A DNA stretch of 53,779 nt from CAYYAQ01 sp964469555 (lineage in GTDB: Bacteria; Planctomycetota; UBA1135; UBA2386), in the NCBI GenBank assembly GCA_964469555.1, contig CAYYAQ010000015.1, positions 1-53,779 of the forward strand, read 5' to 3'. Below, piece after piece: positions 24,685 through 37,614 of this stretch (position 1 is its first letter; each line of letters opens with the position of its first letter). Both the position numbers and the translations under genes were made by a program. The notes under the pieces were generated by a model that did not search any database, was not told the DNA's origin, and saw nothing but the letters and a program-made list of their open reading frames with translations.

Positions 24685-25323
24685 CTAGTACGCCGTGTCC
24701 TCGACGAGGCCCGTCGGGGTCTCGTCGCCATCGGTGGCGTCGGACGGTACCGCGATGAGCGCGATGGCGCTCTTGCCCCACCGGCGGATCTCGACGTCGC
24801 TCACGACATCGAAGTCGTCCCGGTCGAGACTGCCATCCAGATAGTGGAAGCACAGGATGCCACCGGGCGCCATGCGGGAGACGAGTTGCTGAGCCAGGTA
24901 GGCCGCTCGCGTCGGATCCTCGGTCACGGCCTTGTAGGGCGGATCGAAGAAGACGAGGTCCGGTCGGGCCTCGACCGCCTCGCCCTCCGCCAGCAACTCG
25001 CGGACCTGCCACGCGTCGGTCTTGAAAACGTGACACCGCGCCTTGACCTCGGGTCCGAGAAGCTCGAGGTTCTCCCGGAGCACGCGGAGCGCCTGGTTGG
25101 TCTTCTCGACGAACATGACCCGATTCGCGCCGCGCGACAGGGCTTCGATCCCACTCACCCCGGTTCCGGCGAAGAGGTCCCAGACCTCCTTGCCCTCGAT
25201 CCATGGGCCGAGGATGTTGAACAGGGCTTCGCGAACCTGACCGAGCAGAGGGCGCGTGCCCACACCCTTCACGCTCTGAAGATTCCTGCCGCAGAACTCA
25301 CCGCCGATGACCTTGAGCGACAT
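24685..25323 (-). CDS. rsmD: 16S rRNA (guanine(966)-N(2))-methyltransferase RsmD
   Basis: 212-residue class I SAM methyltransferase that methylates N2 of G966 in 16S rRNA. The family N-terminus GGEFCGRNLQSVKG and RPLLGQVREALFNILG is present. SAM motif I is DLFAGTGVSGIEALSRGA and the catalytic NPPY-type motif is FFDPPYKA. The C-terminal 25 residues (Asp/Thr/Gly-rich) are longer than usual. It is convergent with the lamin-tail gene and divergent from dapA. Confidence 0.93.
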   Translation of the reverse strand: MSLKVIGGEFCGRNLQSVKGVGTRPLLGQVREALFNILGPWIEGKEVWDLFAGTGVSGIEALSRGANRVMFVEKTNQALRVLRENLELLGPEVKARCHVFKTDAWQVRELLAEGEAVEARPDLVFFDPPYKAVTEDPTRAAYLAQQLVSRMAPGGILCFHYLDGSLDRDDFDVVSDVEIRRWGKSAIALIAVPSDATDGDETPTGLVEDTAY

Positions 25324-25379
25324 ATGATCTGACCTTCACTACTCAGCGAACTTGACAGCCTGACCAACCGAAGACTCGC

Positions 25380-26261
25380 ATGGAACTCACGGGCAACATG
25401 GTGGCACTCGTCACCCCCTTCCGCAACGGTTCCTTGGATCGCGACGCGTTCGCGGCCTTGATTGAACGCGTGATCGCCGGCGGCGCCTCGGCAGTGGTCC
25501 CCTGCGGAACCACGGGCGAATCCCCCACTCTGAGCCACACCGAGCACGACGAAGTCGTCCGCCTCGCCGTGGAGACCGTCGACCACCGGGTTCACGTTAT
25601 CGCCGGCGCAGGGAGCAACTCCACGTCGGAGGCAGTTCGGTTGACGAAGGCCGCCGCCGAGAACGGTGCGGATGCGGTCCTGAGTGTGAACCCGTACTAC
25701 AACAAGCCGACCCAGGCCGGGATGATCGAGCATTTCCGGCACGTGGCCGACGCCTCGAGCCTGCCGGTAGTCCTCTACGACATCCCCGGTCGCTGCGGCG
25801 TGGGCCTTGATCCGGCCACCCTCGTCACCCTCGCCGAACACGAGAACATCAGGGCGATCAAGGTCGCCACGGGCCGCGCGGAGGACGTGTCGTTTGTCAC
25901 CGCCAATACAGATCTTGCGGCGCTGAGTGGAGATGATGCGCTGACCCTTCCGATGATGTCCCTTGGGGCAAGGGGCGTCATCTCCGTTATCAGCAACCTC
26001 CTGCCCGCGCGTATGACCCGATTAGTCCATTCTGCCCTGGAAGGGGATTTTTTGGCGGCCCGGCGGGAGCATGATCAGCTGCTCCCCCTCATGAAGACCA
26101 TGTTCGTGGAGAGCAATCCCGCCCCGATGAAAGCTGCCTTGGCTAGAATCGGGCTCATCATGAACGAGCTCAGGCTGCCCCTGTGCCCGATCACCGCTGC
26201 CAGCAATTCTCAACTCGAAAAGGATCTCGCACCGTTCCTGTCGGAACTGATTCCCGGGTAG
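25380..26261 (+). CDS. dapA: 4-hydroxy-tetrahydrodipicolinate synthase
   Basis: 293-residue TIM-barrel lyase that condenses pyruvate and aspartate semialdehyde in the lysine/diaminopimelate pathway. The key residues fall at the same numbers as in E. coli: Thr44-Thr45 (CGTTGESPTL), Tyr107 (NPYYNKP), Tyr133 and Arg138 (VLYDIPGRCG) and the Schiff-base Lys161 (IRAIKVATG). Cytosolic. ATG 25380 gives the correct N-terminus. Diaminopimelate suggests a peptidoglycan cell wall, in line with the nearby MpaA-like peptidase. Confidence 0.96.
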   Translation: MELTGNMVALVTPFRNGSLDRDAFAALIERVIAGGASAVVPCGTTGESPTLSHTEHDEVVRLAVETVDHRVHVIAGAGSNSTSEAVRLTKAAAENGADAVLSVNPYYNKPTQAGMIEHFRHVADASSLPVVLYDIPGRCGVGLDPATLVTLAEHENIRAIKVATGRAEDVSFVTANTDLAALSGDDALTLPMMSLGARGVISVISNLLPARMTRLVHSALEGDFLAARREHDQLLPLMKTMFVESNPAPMKAALARIGLIMNELRLPLCPITAASNSQLEKDLAPFLSELIPG

Positions 26262-26304
26262 AGAACCAACCGCGTGACTACCGTCAAGCGGCGCATCCCA
26301 GAAC

Positions 26305-28066
26305 ATGACCGAGAGTAGCTCTCAGAAGAAGCAGTTCGTCCTGCGTCTTGGCGACCTGCGCACGCCGCTCGACGAAGGGACGAACTTCACGATCGGCAAG
26401 GAAAACACCTGCAATCTCCGGCTGGGCCACGGCACGGTCAGTCCGATCCACTGCCGTCTCCAGGTCACTGCGGACGAGATCGTCGTGCACGATCTGAACT
26501 CGCTGTGCGGGACGAAGATCGACGGCGAACAAGTGATGGACAGCTCGTGGCACCCAGGGATGATTCTCGAAGTAGGCGAGATCCGGATCGAGCTCGAGAC
26601 CCGGGCACTCGTCGCGACGCCATTGCCGGTGGCGACCACCGTGACCTTGGCAGGCATCCCCGCGACAGGGCTCGTCACGCACCGGGCGGAAGCCGGGTTC
26701 GGCGAGATCATGGCGACCGAGCTGAAGCGCGCCCCGTGGTTCGGCCTCTCCGTTGTCTGCCACGCGGGGGTCCTGATACTGTTGTGGTTATTCGCGGAGC
26801 GCGACGTCCCGCTCGGGAAGGACCCCCGCGTCTTCTCGATGGAACAGTCGGAAGAAGAGGACGAGATCGACGAGAGCGAGGTCCAGGAAGAGATCGTCGC
26901 CGAGAAGGAGATGGAGGACGAGGAATTCAACGAGACCGAAGTCGAAGACACGGAAGAAGAGTTGTTCTTCGACGAGACGGACTACGAAAGCACAGACACT
27001 GGGATGGGCGACATCGACGACCTGATGACGAACGTCGCAGGCGCCGGTCTCAACGACATCCTGAAGGCCGGCAAGAGCGCGCTGTCCGGCAAGTTCAAGA
27101 AGACCGTGGCAGGCCTGCGCAAAAACGGCCTCGAGATCGTGTTCGTATTCGACAGCACGGGTTCGATGGGCACCGTGCTGCAAGCTGCGAAGGCCCGCAT
27201 CGAGAAGATGGTCACGGTGATGATCGAGCTCGTGCCCTACGCACGCATCGGCGTCATCACCTTCCGCGATCACGGCGAAGGCCGAGACTCGTACCTGATG
27301 AGGAAGGTCGCGCTGAGCCGCGACTTCTACCGTTCGATGAACTTCCTCCAGGTCATCTACGCCGGCGGCGGCGGCAGCGAACCCGAGGCTGTGTACGACG
27401 GTCTATTCGAGGCCATCAGAAAACAGAAGTGGGGTCCGACTGCCAAGCGCATGGTGATCCTGATCGGCGATGCGCCGCCCCACAAGAAGAGCGAGGGCAA
27501 GATCGCCAGCATGGTCAAGAGCTTCAGCCACAACGGGCGCTCCCACGTCCATGCGATCATCACGCGACCCAGCGGGGGCGCGGATATCGCGAAGACGACC
27601 CAGCGGACATTCCGGCGGATCGCCCGCGACGGACGCGGAGAGGCGCTCGAGTTCGAAGACGAGGGCAAGATCATGAAGGCAGTGATGAACCTCGCCTTCG
27701 GACGGAAAAACAGCAGGAGCGTCAACGAGGTCTACCGACTGGCCGAGGCGCGCCAGAAGAGGACCTCCAAGAGGGCAGAACGCCTGCTCAATCCCTCCAA
27801 ACGCAAGCAGCTCCTCGCCGAGTTCAAGAAGGCCGTCGTCTCGCAAGGCGATTCTCGCCAAGCCAAGCCGCGCGGTGTTGGAATTGATGGTCGACATCGC
27901 CAGCAAGAACACCTTCAAGAGCGCCGGCAAGCACGCCGCCGCGTACATCCTGAGGAGCACCTTGCGGAGCGTGGAAGACCCTCCGGTGGACCCGGAGAAC
28001 GGCAAATCGATGTCCACGCGTCGCGCGCGGGGAATCCGCAGCGAGATCCAGAGACGATTCAAGTAG
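26305..28066 (+). CDS. FHA-TM-acidic-vWA membrane protein, interrupted by a frameshift near 27845
   Basis: Residues 1-100 form an FHA phosphothreonine-binding domain (FTIGKENTCNLRL, VSPIHC, DLNSLCGTKIDG). One membrane helix follows (about 145-163), then a very acidic Glu/Asp segment (178-235) and a von Willebrand A domain with the MIDAS motif DSTGS (283-287). After about residue 512 the frame reads into Arg/Gly-rich nonsense, while the frame beginning just before 27850 continues sensibly (KAILAKPSRAVLELMVDIAS) to a stop at 28066. A single-base change around 27840-27850 therefore breaks the gene or is a sequence error. The intact product would have about 586 residues. It may sense phosphorylated partners; this is inference. 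Confidence 0.8.
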
Positions 28067-28165
28067 CGAACGGTCACCCGTTGCGCGCTTCGAATTCACG
28101 GCTCTCCTTCGCCTGACCCGACAACGCGACTTGCACGTTCCGCGTCCAGGGAGAAGAATCCGGAT

Positions 28166-31349
<3,184 letters not shown>

Positions 31350-31370
<21 letters not shown>

Positions 31371-31574
31371 CACCGTAGATCCAGGCCCACGACCTACCGG
31401 CACGACCACCATCGCGAACGCCGGCCATCGACCGCCGCCGGTCACATGCGAGCCTCGCGATTCCGGACCGAGGAGTTCGATCGCGGCCCAGACGGCGCAT
31501 CCCGCCCCAGCGGTGCAAAACAAGATCGTGACCCAATTCAGAGCCGCGGCTGCGTGACGACGCCAGGCAGACAT
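31350..31574 (-). CDS. Possible small membrane protein
   Basis: 74-codon ORF from ATG 31574 that overlaps the end of the amidohydrolase gene antisense by 21 bases. It has one clear hydrophobic segment (LNWVTILFCTAGAGCAVWAA) and a weaker one (WPAFAMVVVPVG). No ribosome binding site is evident and no family is recognised. The otherwise gene-free stretch 31371-31599 shows nothing else. Confidence 0.3.
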
Positions 31575-31599
31575 GCCGCGCAAGTTAGCGCAAGAGAGG

Positions 31600-34587
31600 C
31601 TACGGGAAGATGACTTCGATCGTCGGGAAGACGTTCGCGATCCCCTGCCCGTTTCTGGCGAAGGACCAACCCGACGCGTAGATGACGACACCCTTCAGGC
31701 CCGCCAGCACCGGCCAGTGGATCGTCGCCTCGAACTGACCATTGGCATCCAGCTTGCCGCCAAAGTTGCTGAACATCGGACTCGGTCGGGTGCTCGCCTG
31801 AAACAGGTAGTCCAGCGTGAGTTCGAGAAAGCGAGGATCTGCTGCGTTGAGAATAGACAGCGGCACCCCCGGCGAACGCGAAAGCGCGAGACCGACTCCG
31901 TAGGCGAAACCCGCATCGGTCGACGCCCGACCAACGAGCCCGGTCTCCCGGTTCTTTGTCACGGAGACGAGAGCGGGAACCTGCGTGTGGGGTTTCTGGA
32001 TCAACGCACGGTCGAACAACACCGGCGCACTGCTCCAGCTGTAGAGGCCCACGGTCCCCTTCTTGTGTGAACTGTCCACGACGTCCGCAAGAAGTTCCCC
32101 AGCGACGAAGAGTCGAAGACGGTCACCGACGGCCTCGACCCGAACGCGATACCACTGGCGCGGGTTGAAATCGTTGTTGTCGCTCCAGAGGATGGACCAC
32201 TTACCGCCGACGACCTTCTGGAGCTGACGCAGCCGCAGCAGGCGATTCCAGCTGAAACGGTAGTGGTTCGCCGCGTCCTTGTATCGAAACACGATGCCCA
32301 TGCCATCGTCGTCGTAGTTCAGCATGTCCACCGTGAATTGCACGTCGTCCGGAACCGTGGCAGACGCGGTCATGACCGTGCCGGGCTTGGCGATCGGATT
32401 GTTGACGTCCAAGTCGCCGATGTTGGCGAGCTGCATCAGCACACCGACAGTTTCGGTCCAGTGAGACGCTCCGGTCTGGGTCGCGTGATCTTGGATGGTC
32501 CAACCGTTGATCTTCTGGTCGTCGAAAGTGTCGGTGAACACGCTATTGACCGGAGGGTTGTAGTCCTCGCCTTGGGTCACGACCAGGTCCTCAAACTTCG
32601 TGAACTGATTCTGCCACACGTAGAAGCCGACCATCCCGGAGCTGAATGCCGTATCAGTGACGTCGAAGATCGGCTCGTCGTTGATGATGACTTTGATCTT
32701 CGAGCCGTTGGCGATGCAGCGGACGTCGTAGACGTTGTGGCTCACGTACGGAATAATCAGCTCTGACAGGGTCGTGTAGGCCCCCCTCACCTTCTTCTCC
32801 AGGCGCATCAGCGGACGCCGCTCGTCCATGAAGAAGCGGTAGTAGTTGTTATTGTCTTGGTACCGAAACACGACGCCGATACGACCGTTGTCGTGCGACT
32901 TCATCCGGACCGCGGTCGTGTAGTCGGTCCACGCGCTGTTGCCGGTGATCAGCATCGTACCCGGTCGGTCGGAATCCACTGATCCAACGCTCCCCCCGAT
33001 GCGACTTGCCTGGAGCAACCACCCTCCGCTCGGGAGCCAGGCCGACGGACCGGTCGTTGTCGTTTCGTCGAAGACGGTGTAGCCCTTGAGTGGCGCGTTG
33101 AAGGCGTCCGCGAACAGGACCTTCGGCCCCGGAATATCGCGCCAACGACCGCCGATCGAGACGGTACTTCCAGCCGGGATCTGCACTTCGATGTCGTTGG
33201 GGACGTGAACGATGCCCGGATCAGGTGTGAAGTTGATCCGGTAGTTGCCCGGCGTGATGTCGGGCAGGGTCAAGCCACCACGGTTGTGGTAGTAGTGCGG
33301 GCCGTTCAGGTGGTAGTCCCCCGCCGGAAGGTCCGTGAAGACCTTCCCCGTCGCGGGCGCCGCCGCCAGGATCTCGTCCGAGAACAACTTGTTGTCCTGA
33401 GGATCGAAGTACTCGAGTGTCATCTTCGCCGGTGAAACGGTCGAGTCGACGGACACGACGAGGAAGTTCCGCACGGATGCCCTGAAGCGGACCTCCGGTC
33501 CTGCCGGCACCTGTGGCCGCGCGGCCGCGGCAGCGGGGCCACACTGGTATTCGCGGATCCCCTCGCGGTGGTTGTGGACCGATATGACGTGGCTGTCCGC
33601 GCTCAGAATCACGACGTTGTGGACCTTGTTCTTGACGATGAAGTCGAAGATCTCCTCCCGCTCGGACACGAATCCCGTCCAGTCGTCGATTCCCATCTTG
33701 CCCCAGCGCACGGGAATGGAGCTGCAGAGGATCTTGAATGTCGCCGTGGACGCGAGCAGCGAGCTCTTCAGCCACGCTTTCTGGGTCGCACCGAGCATCG
33801 TCTTCGTCGGAACCGAAGGAACGGCGTTCGCGTCCCGGTACGCACGGCAATCGAGCAACCAGATCTCGACGCTCGCACCCCACTTGATCGTCCGGTACAT
33901 CTCCGTCGTTCCCTTCGGAAAAGGGAAGTAGTCGAAGAACGCTCTCTTGCCCCACGCGACGCGGTTCGCCGGCGTGGTCTTGTCCCAATCGTTGGTCACT
34001 TCGTGGTCGTCCCACATCGCTTCGATGGGGAATTTCCTCATGAAGTCGATGAAGGTCGATTGATTTCGCGTATCGCTGTGCCGCTTCCAGTACTCAGCCT
34101 GGCTCGTAGCGGTGTCCGCGTAGGGCATGTCCCCCATGCTGAGATAGAAGCTCGCAGAGTGCTTCATCATCGCGCCGAAGATCCCGAACTGGGCGTGATC
34201 GAACACGTCACCCGAGGCCAGGAACGTGAGCTTGCCTTCTTGGCTCGGCGCGGGCGGGGTCGTAAACTCGCCCCAGTATCCGACCACGTAGCTGGAGGAG
34301 TTGTTCAGGTCGGCGATACGGGTNNNNNNNNNNAGTCCTGTGACTTTGATTCGCGCGGTGTAGTCCTCTGATGATGAGACCCTGACCGGCGCCGTCTCCA
34401 AGGCACCCGAGACTTTCTTCACGCTGTTGAGGAGGACCGACACGTTGGAAGACGTGTTCGACCTGGTCCAGACGACGACCGAGTCATGCTTCAGGAAGCC
34501 GACCATATTGCCATGGGTCTGCCGCTGACCGAGAGTCGGCATCGTGAGCGTCGCCAGCACCAAGCCGGCCAAGAGTGTCGTCTTCAT
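31600..34587 (-). CDS. Exported PhoD-like phosphatase with two LamG-like domains
   Basis: About 995 residues, with a signal peptide (MKTTLLAGLVLATLTMPTLG); ATG 34587 was chosen because upstream codons in the frame are not leader-like. The catalytic domain is a PhoD-type metallophosphatase: SGDVFDHAQFG, MGDMPYAD, WDDHEVTNDW, LLDCRAYRD and LSADSHVIS. The C-terminal part has two copies of a jelly-roll (LamG/DUF1080-like) module, each with a GIVFRYKD/GVVFRYQD core and YRFxW/YYRFF strand. It likely hydrolyses phosphodiesters or phosphomonoesters outside the cell, with the modules binding glycans; that is inference. Ten N (34324-34333) interrupt residues near 85; the frame is kept, perhaps by chance. 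Confidence 0.85.
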   Translation of the reverse strand: MKTTLLAGLVLATLTMPTLGQRQTHGNMVGFLKHDSVVVWTRSNTSSNVSVLLNSVKKVSGALETAPVRVSSSEDYTARIKVTGXXXXTRIADLNNSSSYVVGYWGEFTTPPAPSQEGKLTFLASGDVFDHAQFGIFGAMMKHSASFYLSMGDMPYADTATSQAEYWKRHSDTRNQSTFIDFMRKFPIEAMWDDHEVTNDWDKTTPANRVAWGKRAFFDYFPFPKGTTEMYRTIKWGASVEIWLLDCRAYRDANAVPSVPTKTMLGATQKAWLKSSLLASTATFKILCSSIPVRWGKMGIDDWTGFVSEREEIFDFIVKNKVHNVVILSADSHVISVHNHREGIREYQCGPAAAAARPQVPAGPEVRFRASVRNFLVVSVDSTVSPAKMTLEYFDPQDNKLFSDEILAAAPATGKVFTDLPAGDYHLNGPHYYHNRGGLTLPDITPGNYRINFTPDPGIVHVPNDIEVQIPAGSTVSIGGRWRDIPGPKVLFADAFNAPLKGYTVFDETTTTGPSAWLPSGGWLLQASRIGGSVGSVDSDRPGTMLITGNSAWTDYTTAVRMKSHDNGRIGVVFRYQDNNNYYRFFMDERRPLMRLEKKVRGAYTTLSELIIPYVSHNVYDVRCIANGSKIKVIINDEPIFDVTDTAFSSGMVGFYVWQNQFTKFEDLVVTQGEDYNPPVNSVFTDTFDDQKINGWTIQDHATQTGASHWTETVGVLMQLANIGDLDVNNPIAKPGTVMTASATVPDDVQFTVDMLNYDDDGMGIVFRYKDAANHYRFSWNRLLRLRQLQKVVGGKWSILWSDNNDFNPRQWYRVRVEAVGDRLRLFVAGELLADVVDSSHKKGTVGLYSWSSAPVLFDRALIQKPHTQVPALVSVTKNRETGLVGRASTDAGFAYGVGLALSRSPGVPLSILNAADPRFLELTLDYLFQASTRPSPMFSNFGGKLDANGQFEATIHWPVLAGLKGVVIYASGWSFARNGQGIANVFPTIEVIFP
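34324..34333. other. Assembly gap (10 N)
   Basis: Ten unknown bases in the N-terminal (Fn3-like) domain of the PhoD-like gene; the reading frame is the same on both sides. Confidence 0.99.
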
Positions 34588-34794
34588 ATGGTGTGAGTCT
34601 TTGTTGTGTCCCTGTCCCGTTGAGCGTAGGGCGCACGGCATGGGCAAGACGAGACGGGTACGCTCGGGACAAGAAATCATACCCGGTGGAGAGCAATTGA
34701 AGCGAGGAACACCAGGTTCCACGGCGGGGTTCGCAAAACGGGAATCACCGCACGGCACGTTCAAGACGTGATAGATCGCGATGGCAACGAGGCT

Positions 34795-35748
34795 TCAGCC
34801 AGTCGCGACGCGACGACCCCTGTCCGCGAGTGTGTGCAGGCACGTCACGGTCAGGATCAGCACGACACTCGGGAAAAACCACAGGTGCCAGGCGCCCGTC
34901 GCCGCGTGGAGTTTCCCCTGCATCATGATCATGCCCCACGACACCGTCGACAGACCCGGACCCAATCCGAGGAATGACAGCGTCGACTCGACGACGACGG
35001 CGCTCGCGGCGACAAACGCTGCGTTGACGAGAATGGGCCCGCGCACTACCGGCAAGATGTGGTGCGCGATCAATCGGATCGGCCCGACACCGAGTCCACG
35101 CGCACACTTCACGAACTCGCGTTCGCGCAGGCTCAGGACCTCTCCGCGCACAATGCGCGCAAAGCTGACCCAGTACAACAGACCGAGAACGATGATCATC
35201 CCCCACAGCGAGTTGCCGAGGAACGCCATCACCGCGAGCACAAAGAAGATCGGCGGAAAGCAGAGGAAGGTCTGCACGAGCGCGTTGAGAATCACGTCGA
35301 CCCACCCGCCCCAATAGCCCGCAGCCGCGCCAATCGGCACGCCGATCAGCAGGGCCAACGCGACCGCGCCGAATGCGATGAGGAGCGCGGTCCTCGTGCC
35401 GTGAATGATGCGCGCCAACACGTCCCTTCCCGTGTTGTCGTTTCCCATGTAGTGCACGCCCATGCTCGGTCGGTTCCTCGCGTGCCCGCGCTGCGTCTCG
35501 AGTGGTCCGTAGGGGATGAACGGCATGACAGCCCAGTCTTTCGAGTCCGAAGGGAGTCGAGACTCCCAACGCTTCCATGTCTCGCCGTCCGGAGTTCGCG
35601 GCGGTGAACCTCCAAAGAGGGTGACGAGAGCTGGGGAACTCCAATCGCCGTCGACCGACGCGACGAGGGGCACGTCATTGGCGATCAAAGGCGCGAACAG
35701 ACCGACGAACAGGAAGCTCAAGCTCACGATCCACACGAACTTCCTCAC
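34795..35748 (-). CDS. Peptide ABC transporter permease, OppC/DppC type
   Basis: 317-residue inner-membrane permease of a peptide/nickel uptake system. N-terminal helix (SLSFLFVGLFAPLIA), a long periplasmic loop, then HYMGNDNTGRDVLARIIHGT and five further helices with the permease signature EFVKCARGLGVGPIRLIAHHILP. The GTG start at 35748 overlaps the OppB stop by four bases (GTGA). No OppD/OppF ATPases or OppA binding protein are seen in the window. Confidence 0.92.
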   Translation of the reverse strand: MRKFVWIVSLSFLFVGLFAPLIANDVPLVASVDGDWSSPALVTLFGGSPPRTPDGETWKRWESRLPSDSKDWAVMPFIPYGPLETQRGHARNRPSMGVHYMGNDNTGRDVLARIIHGTRTALLIAFGAVALALLIGVPIGAAAGYWGGWVDVILNALVQTFLCFPPIFFVLAVMAFLGNSLWGMIIVLGLLYWVSFARIVRGEVLSLREREFVKCARGLGVGPIRLIAHHILPVVRGPILVNAAFVAASAVVVESTLSFLGLGPGLSTVSWGMIMMQGKLHAATGAWHLWFFPSVVLILTVTCLHTLADRGRRVATG

Positions 35749-36752
35749 CGCAGGACCACCCGTGGATCGACGATCCGCTGCAGAATGTCGGACAGCAGGA
35801 AACTCACGAGAGTCACTATCGAGACGAGCAGGGTGAGCGCCATGACCATCGACAGGTCGCGATTGGTCACCGCCTCGATCGTCAGAGAACCGATTCCTGG
35901 GATCGAGAAGACCTTCTCGACAACGACCGTTCCACCGACGAGACTCGGGAGCATCGTGCCCAGGATCGTCACGATCGGGGAGAGACCGTTTCGCAGGACG
36001 CGTTTCCGGACGATGCGCTCGGACACGCCGAACCCGCGGAGCGCGAGGACGAAATCACTCTTGGCCGCGCGGGAGACGGATTCGCGAAGGAAACGGAACA
36101 ACACCACGCCGTAGCCGGTCGCGAGAGTGAGAACCGGCAAGAACAAGTGCATGCCCAGGTCGACGAGCCGTCGGAGTAAGCCGAAGTTCGTGGTGTCAGC
36201 TGAATGCAAACCACCGCCGGGGAAAATCGACACGAGTCCTCCGCACAACGTGAGGAGCAACAGCGTCGCGATCAGGAACTCTGGCACGCCGCTGACGAAG
36301 AACGCGAGGCCACTCGTGACCCGATCGGTGCCGGAGCCAGGTTGCATGCCAGCTTTCGTGCCGAGTGGGATGGCGATCACGAACGCACACAAGAGGGCGA
36401 GCGCGTTCAGCAAGATCGAAACCGGAAGCGCCGTGAAGATCCTCTCGCGAAAACGTTCGCTGCCGCCCGCGTTGCCGGCGAACCGCAGGGCGCTTGCGTT
36501 CTCCAACCAACGCCAATACCGCACGACCAGCGAGAGCCTGTTGCCATCGGCATCGAGGTAGCCGTGTTTCTTCTTCAACGCGAGCGCCTTCTCGGCGCGG
36601 GCCTCGATATCGAGCTGGACCGCGCTCGTCGCGTTGAGGTTCGCGGTGACGGCGTCGCCTGGAGCGAGTTCCAGGAGCAGGAAGGTGACGAACGAGATCC
36701 CGATCAACGTCGGGATCATGAGCAGCAACCTCTTCAGCGCGAAGGGAACCAA
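35745..36752 (-). CDS. Peptide ABC transporter permease, OppB/DppB type
   Basis: 335-residue permease with the family N-terminus (LLLMIPTLIGISFVTFLLLELAPGD) and the EAA-like loop KSDFVLALRGFGVSERIVRKRV, then SIPGIGSLTIEAV. The start is TTG 36752, the only one after the upstream stop; the ribosome binding site ggggag lies within the last codons of the carboxypeptidase gene 10 bases before, so translation is coupled. With OppC it should form the membrane part of an oligopeptide importer. Confidence 0.92.
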   Translation of the reverse strand: MVPFALKRLLLMIPTLIGISFVTFLLLELAPGDAVTANLNATSAVQLDIEARAEKALALKKKHGYLDADGNRLSLVVRYWRWLENASALRFAGNAGGSERFRERIFTALPVSILLNALALLCAFVIAIPLGTKAGMQPGSGTDRVTSGLAFFVSGVPEFLIATLLLLTLCGGLVSIFPGGGLHSADTTNFGLLRRLVDLGMHLFLPVLTLATGYGVVLFRFLRESVSRAAKSDFVLALRGFGVSERIVRKRVLRNGLSPIVTILGTMLPSLVGGTVVVEKVFSIPGIGSLTIEAVTNRDLSMVMALTLLVSIVTLVSFLLSDILQRIVDPRVVLR

Positions 36753-36761
36753 CGTGTGCTC

Positions 36762-37514
36762 TTACTCCCCGCGGGTCACCGCGAGGATCGCCTCCTTGGT
36801 CTCGGTCCAAGCCAAACCCGGGGGCGTCCCCCGTCTCCACTCCAGCGTCAGGATCGGGATCGCCATATCCCAACCACACCACGATCCCATCGAACCAGGT
36901 GTGACGGCGATGTTTGTCGAAGGCACAACCGGATATCTGCTGTGCCCGTGGAAGATGTATGCCGCGCGGCGCGCCGGCCCATCGAAGTTGATGAAGCACC
37001 GATCGCGCCAGCTGTGCGCGACGATGACGAGGTCCGGTTGGAGCTTCAGTACCAGGTCGTGGACAACGCGCGACTCCGGCTGCGAGAGGCCCCTCCCATT
37101 GCGTCGGTTGCTCGCGGGGAAGTCGCGGTTCAGATCGACGCCGCGGCTGTTACCGCGCGTGCGTGCGAAGCGTCCGTCCGGATTCATGTCCTCCACGAGA
37201 TGGAGCGTGGCGCGGGAGGCGAGCCCCTTCTCGGCGAGGAAGGCAGAGGGGAGTTCGCAAGTCGCGACGACGCCCTCGGTCTCATTGCCGTGGACGCCGC
37301 CAATCCAGAGCACGCAGCGGTGACCGGATCCGACCTTCCGGTAGCGAATCGGTCGACCCTCGACGCTCCGACCGATCTCCTGCCACTTCGGAACGGGGAT
37401 CACCGTCGATTCCGTGCCCGCGTTCTGACGTTCGGTCACCCACGCCGGTGGCGGAGCTTGCACGCAGCCCCCGGGCACGACCAAGCAGAGAAACAGCGTT
37501 GCCATCGGGCGCAT
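36762..37514 (-). CDS. M14-family zinc carboxypeptidase, MpaA-like
   Basis: About 250 residues. Zinc ligands His and Glu are in GGVHGNETEG and the second His in IVAHSWRDR; catalytic Glu in LTLEWRRG. NPDGRFARTRGNSRGVDLNRDFP is typical of MpaA, which cuts the gamma-D-Glu-DAP bond in murein tripeptide. The N-terminus MRPMATLFLCLVVPGGC looks like a lipoprotein signal with a weak lipobox, unlike cytosolic E. coli MpaA. I chose ATG 37514; ATG 37550 is an alternative. The open frame back to 37697 is not leader-like. It is the first gene of a unit with oppB and oppC. Confidence 0.85.
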   Translation of the reverse strand: MRPMATLFLCLVVPGGCVQAPPPAWVTERQNAGTESTVIPVPKWQEIGRSVEGRPIRYRKVGSGHRCVLWIGGVHGNETEGVVATCELPSAFLAEKGLASRATLHLVEDMNPDGRFARTRGNSRGVDLNRDFPASNRRNGRGLSQPESRVVHDLVLKLQPDLVIVAHSWRDRCFINFDGPARRAAYIFHGHSRYPVVPSTNIAVTPGSMGSWCGWDMAIPILTLEWRRGTPPGLAWTETKEAILAVTRGE

Positions 37515-37614
37515 CGACACAGTGTGAACGAACGCGGGCAAGTGCGCCATCCCGCTGACTCGAAATGAGATCAGCCTTTCTTGGGCGTCAGACTCGAACG
37601 TCGAAGAAACGGAG

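Noticed and set aside
26505..27887. 460-codon plus-strand ORF overlapping the FHA-vWA gene
   Set aside because: Another frame of the same gene, extremely rich in Arg/Asp/His; no start signal.
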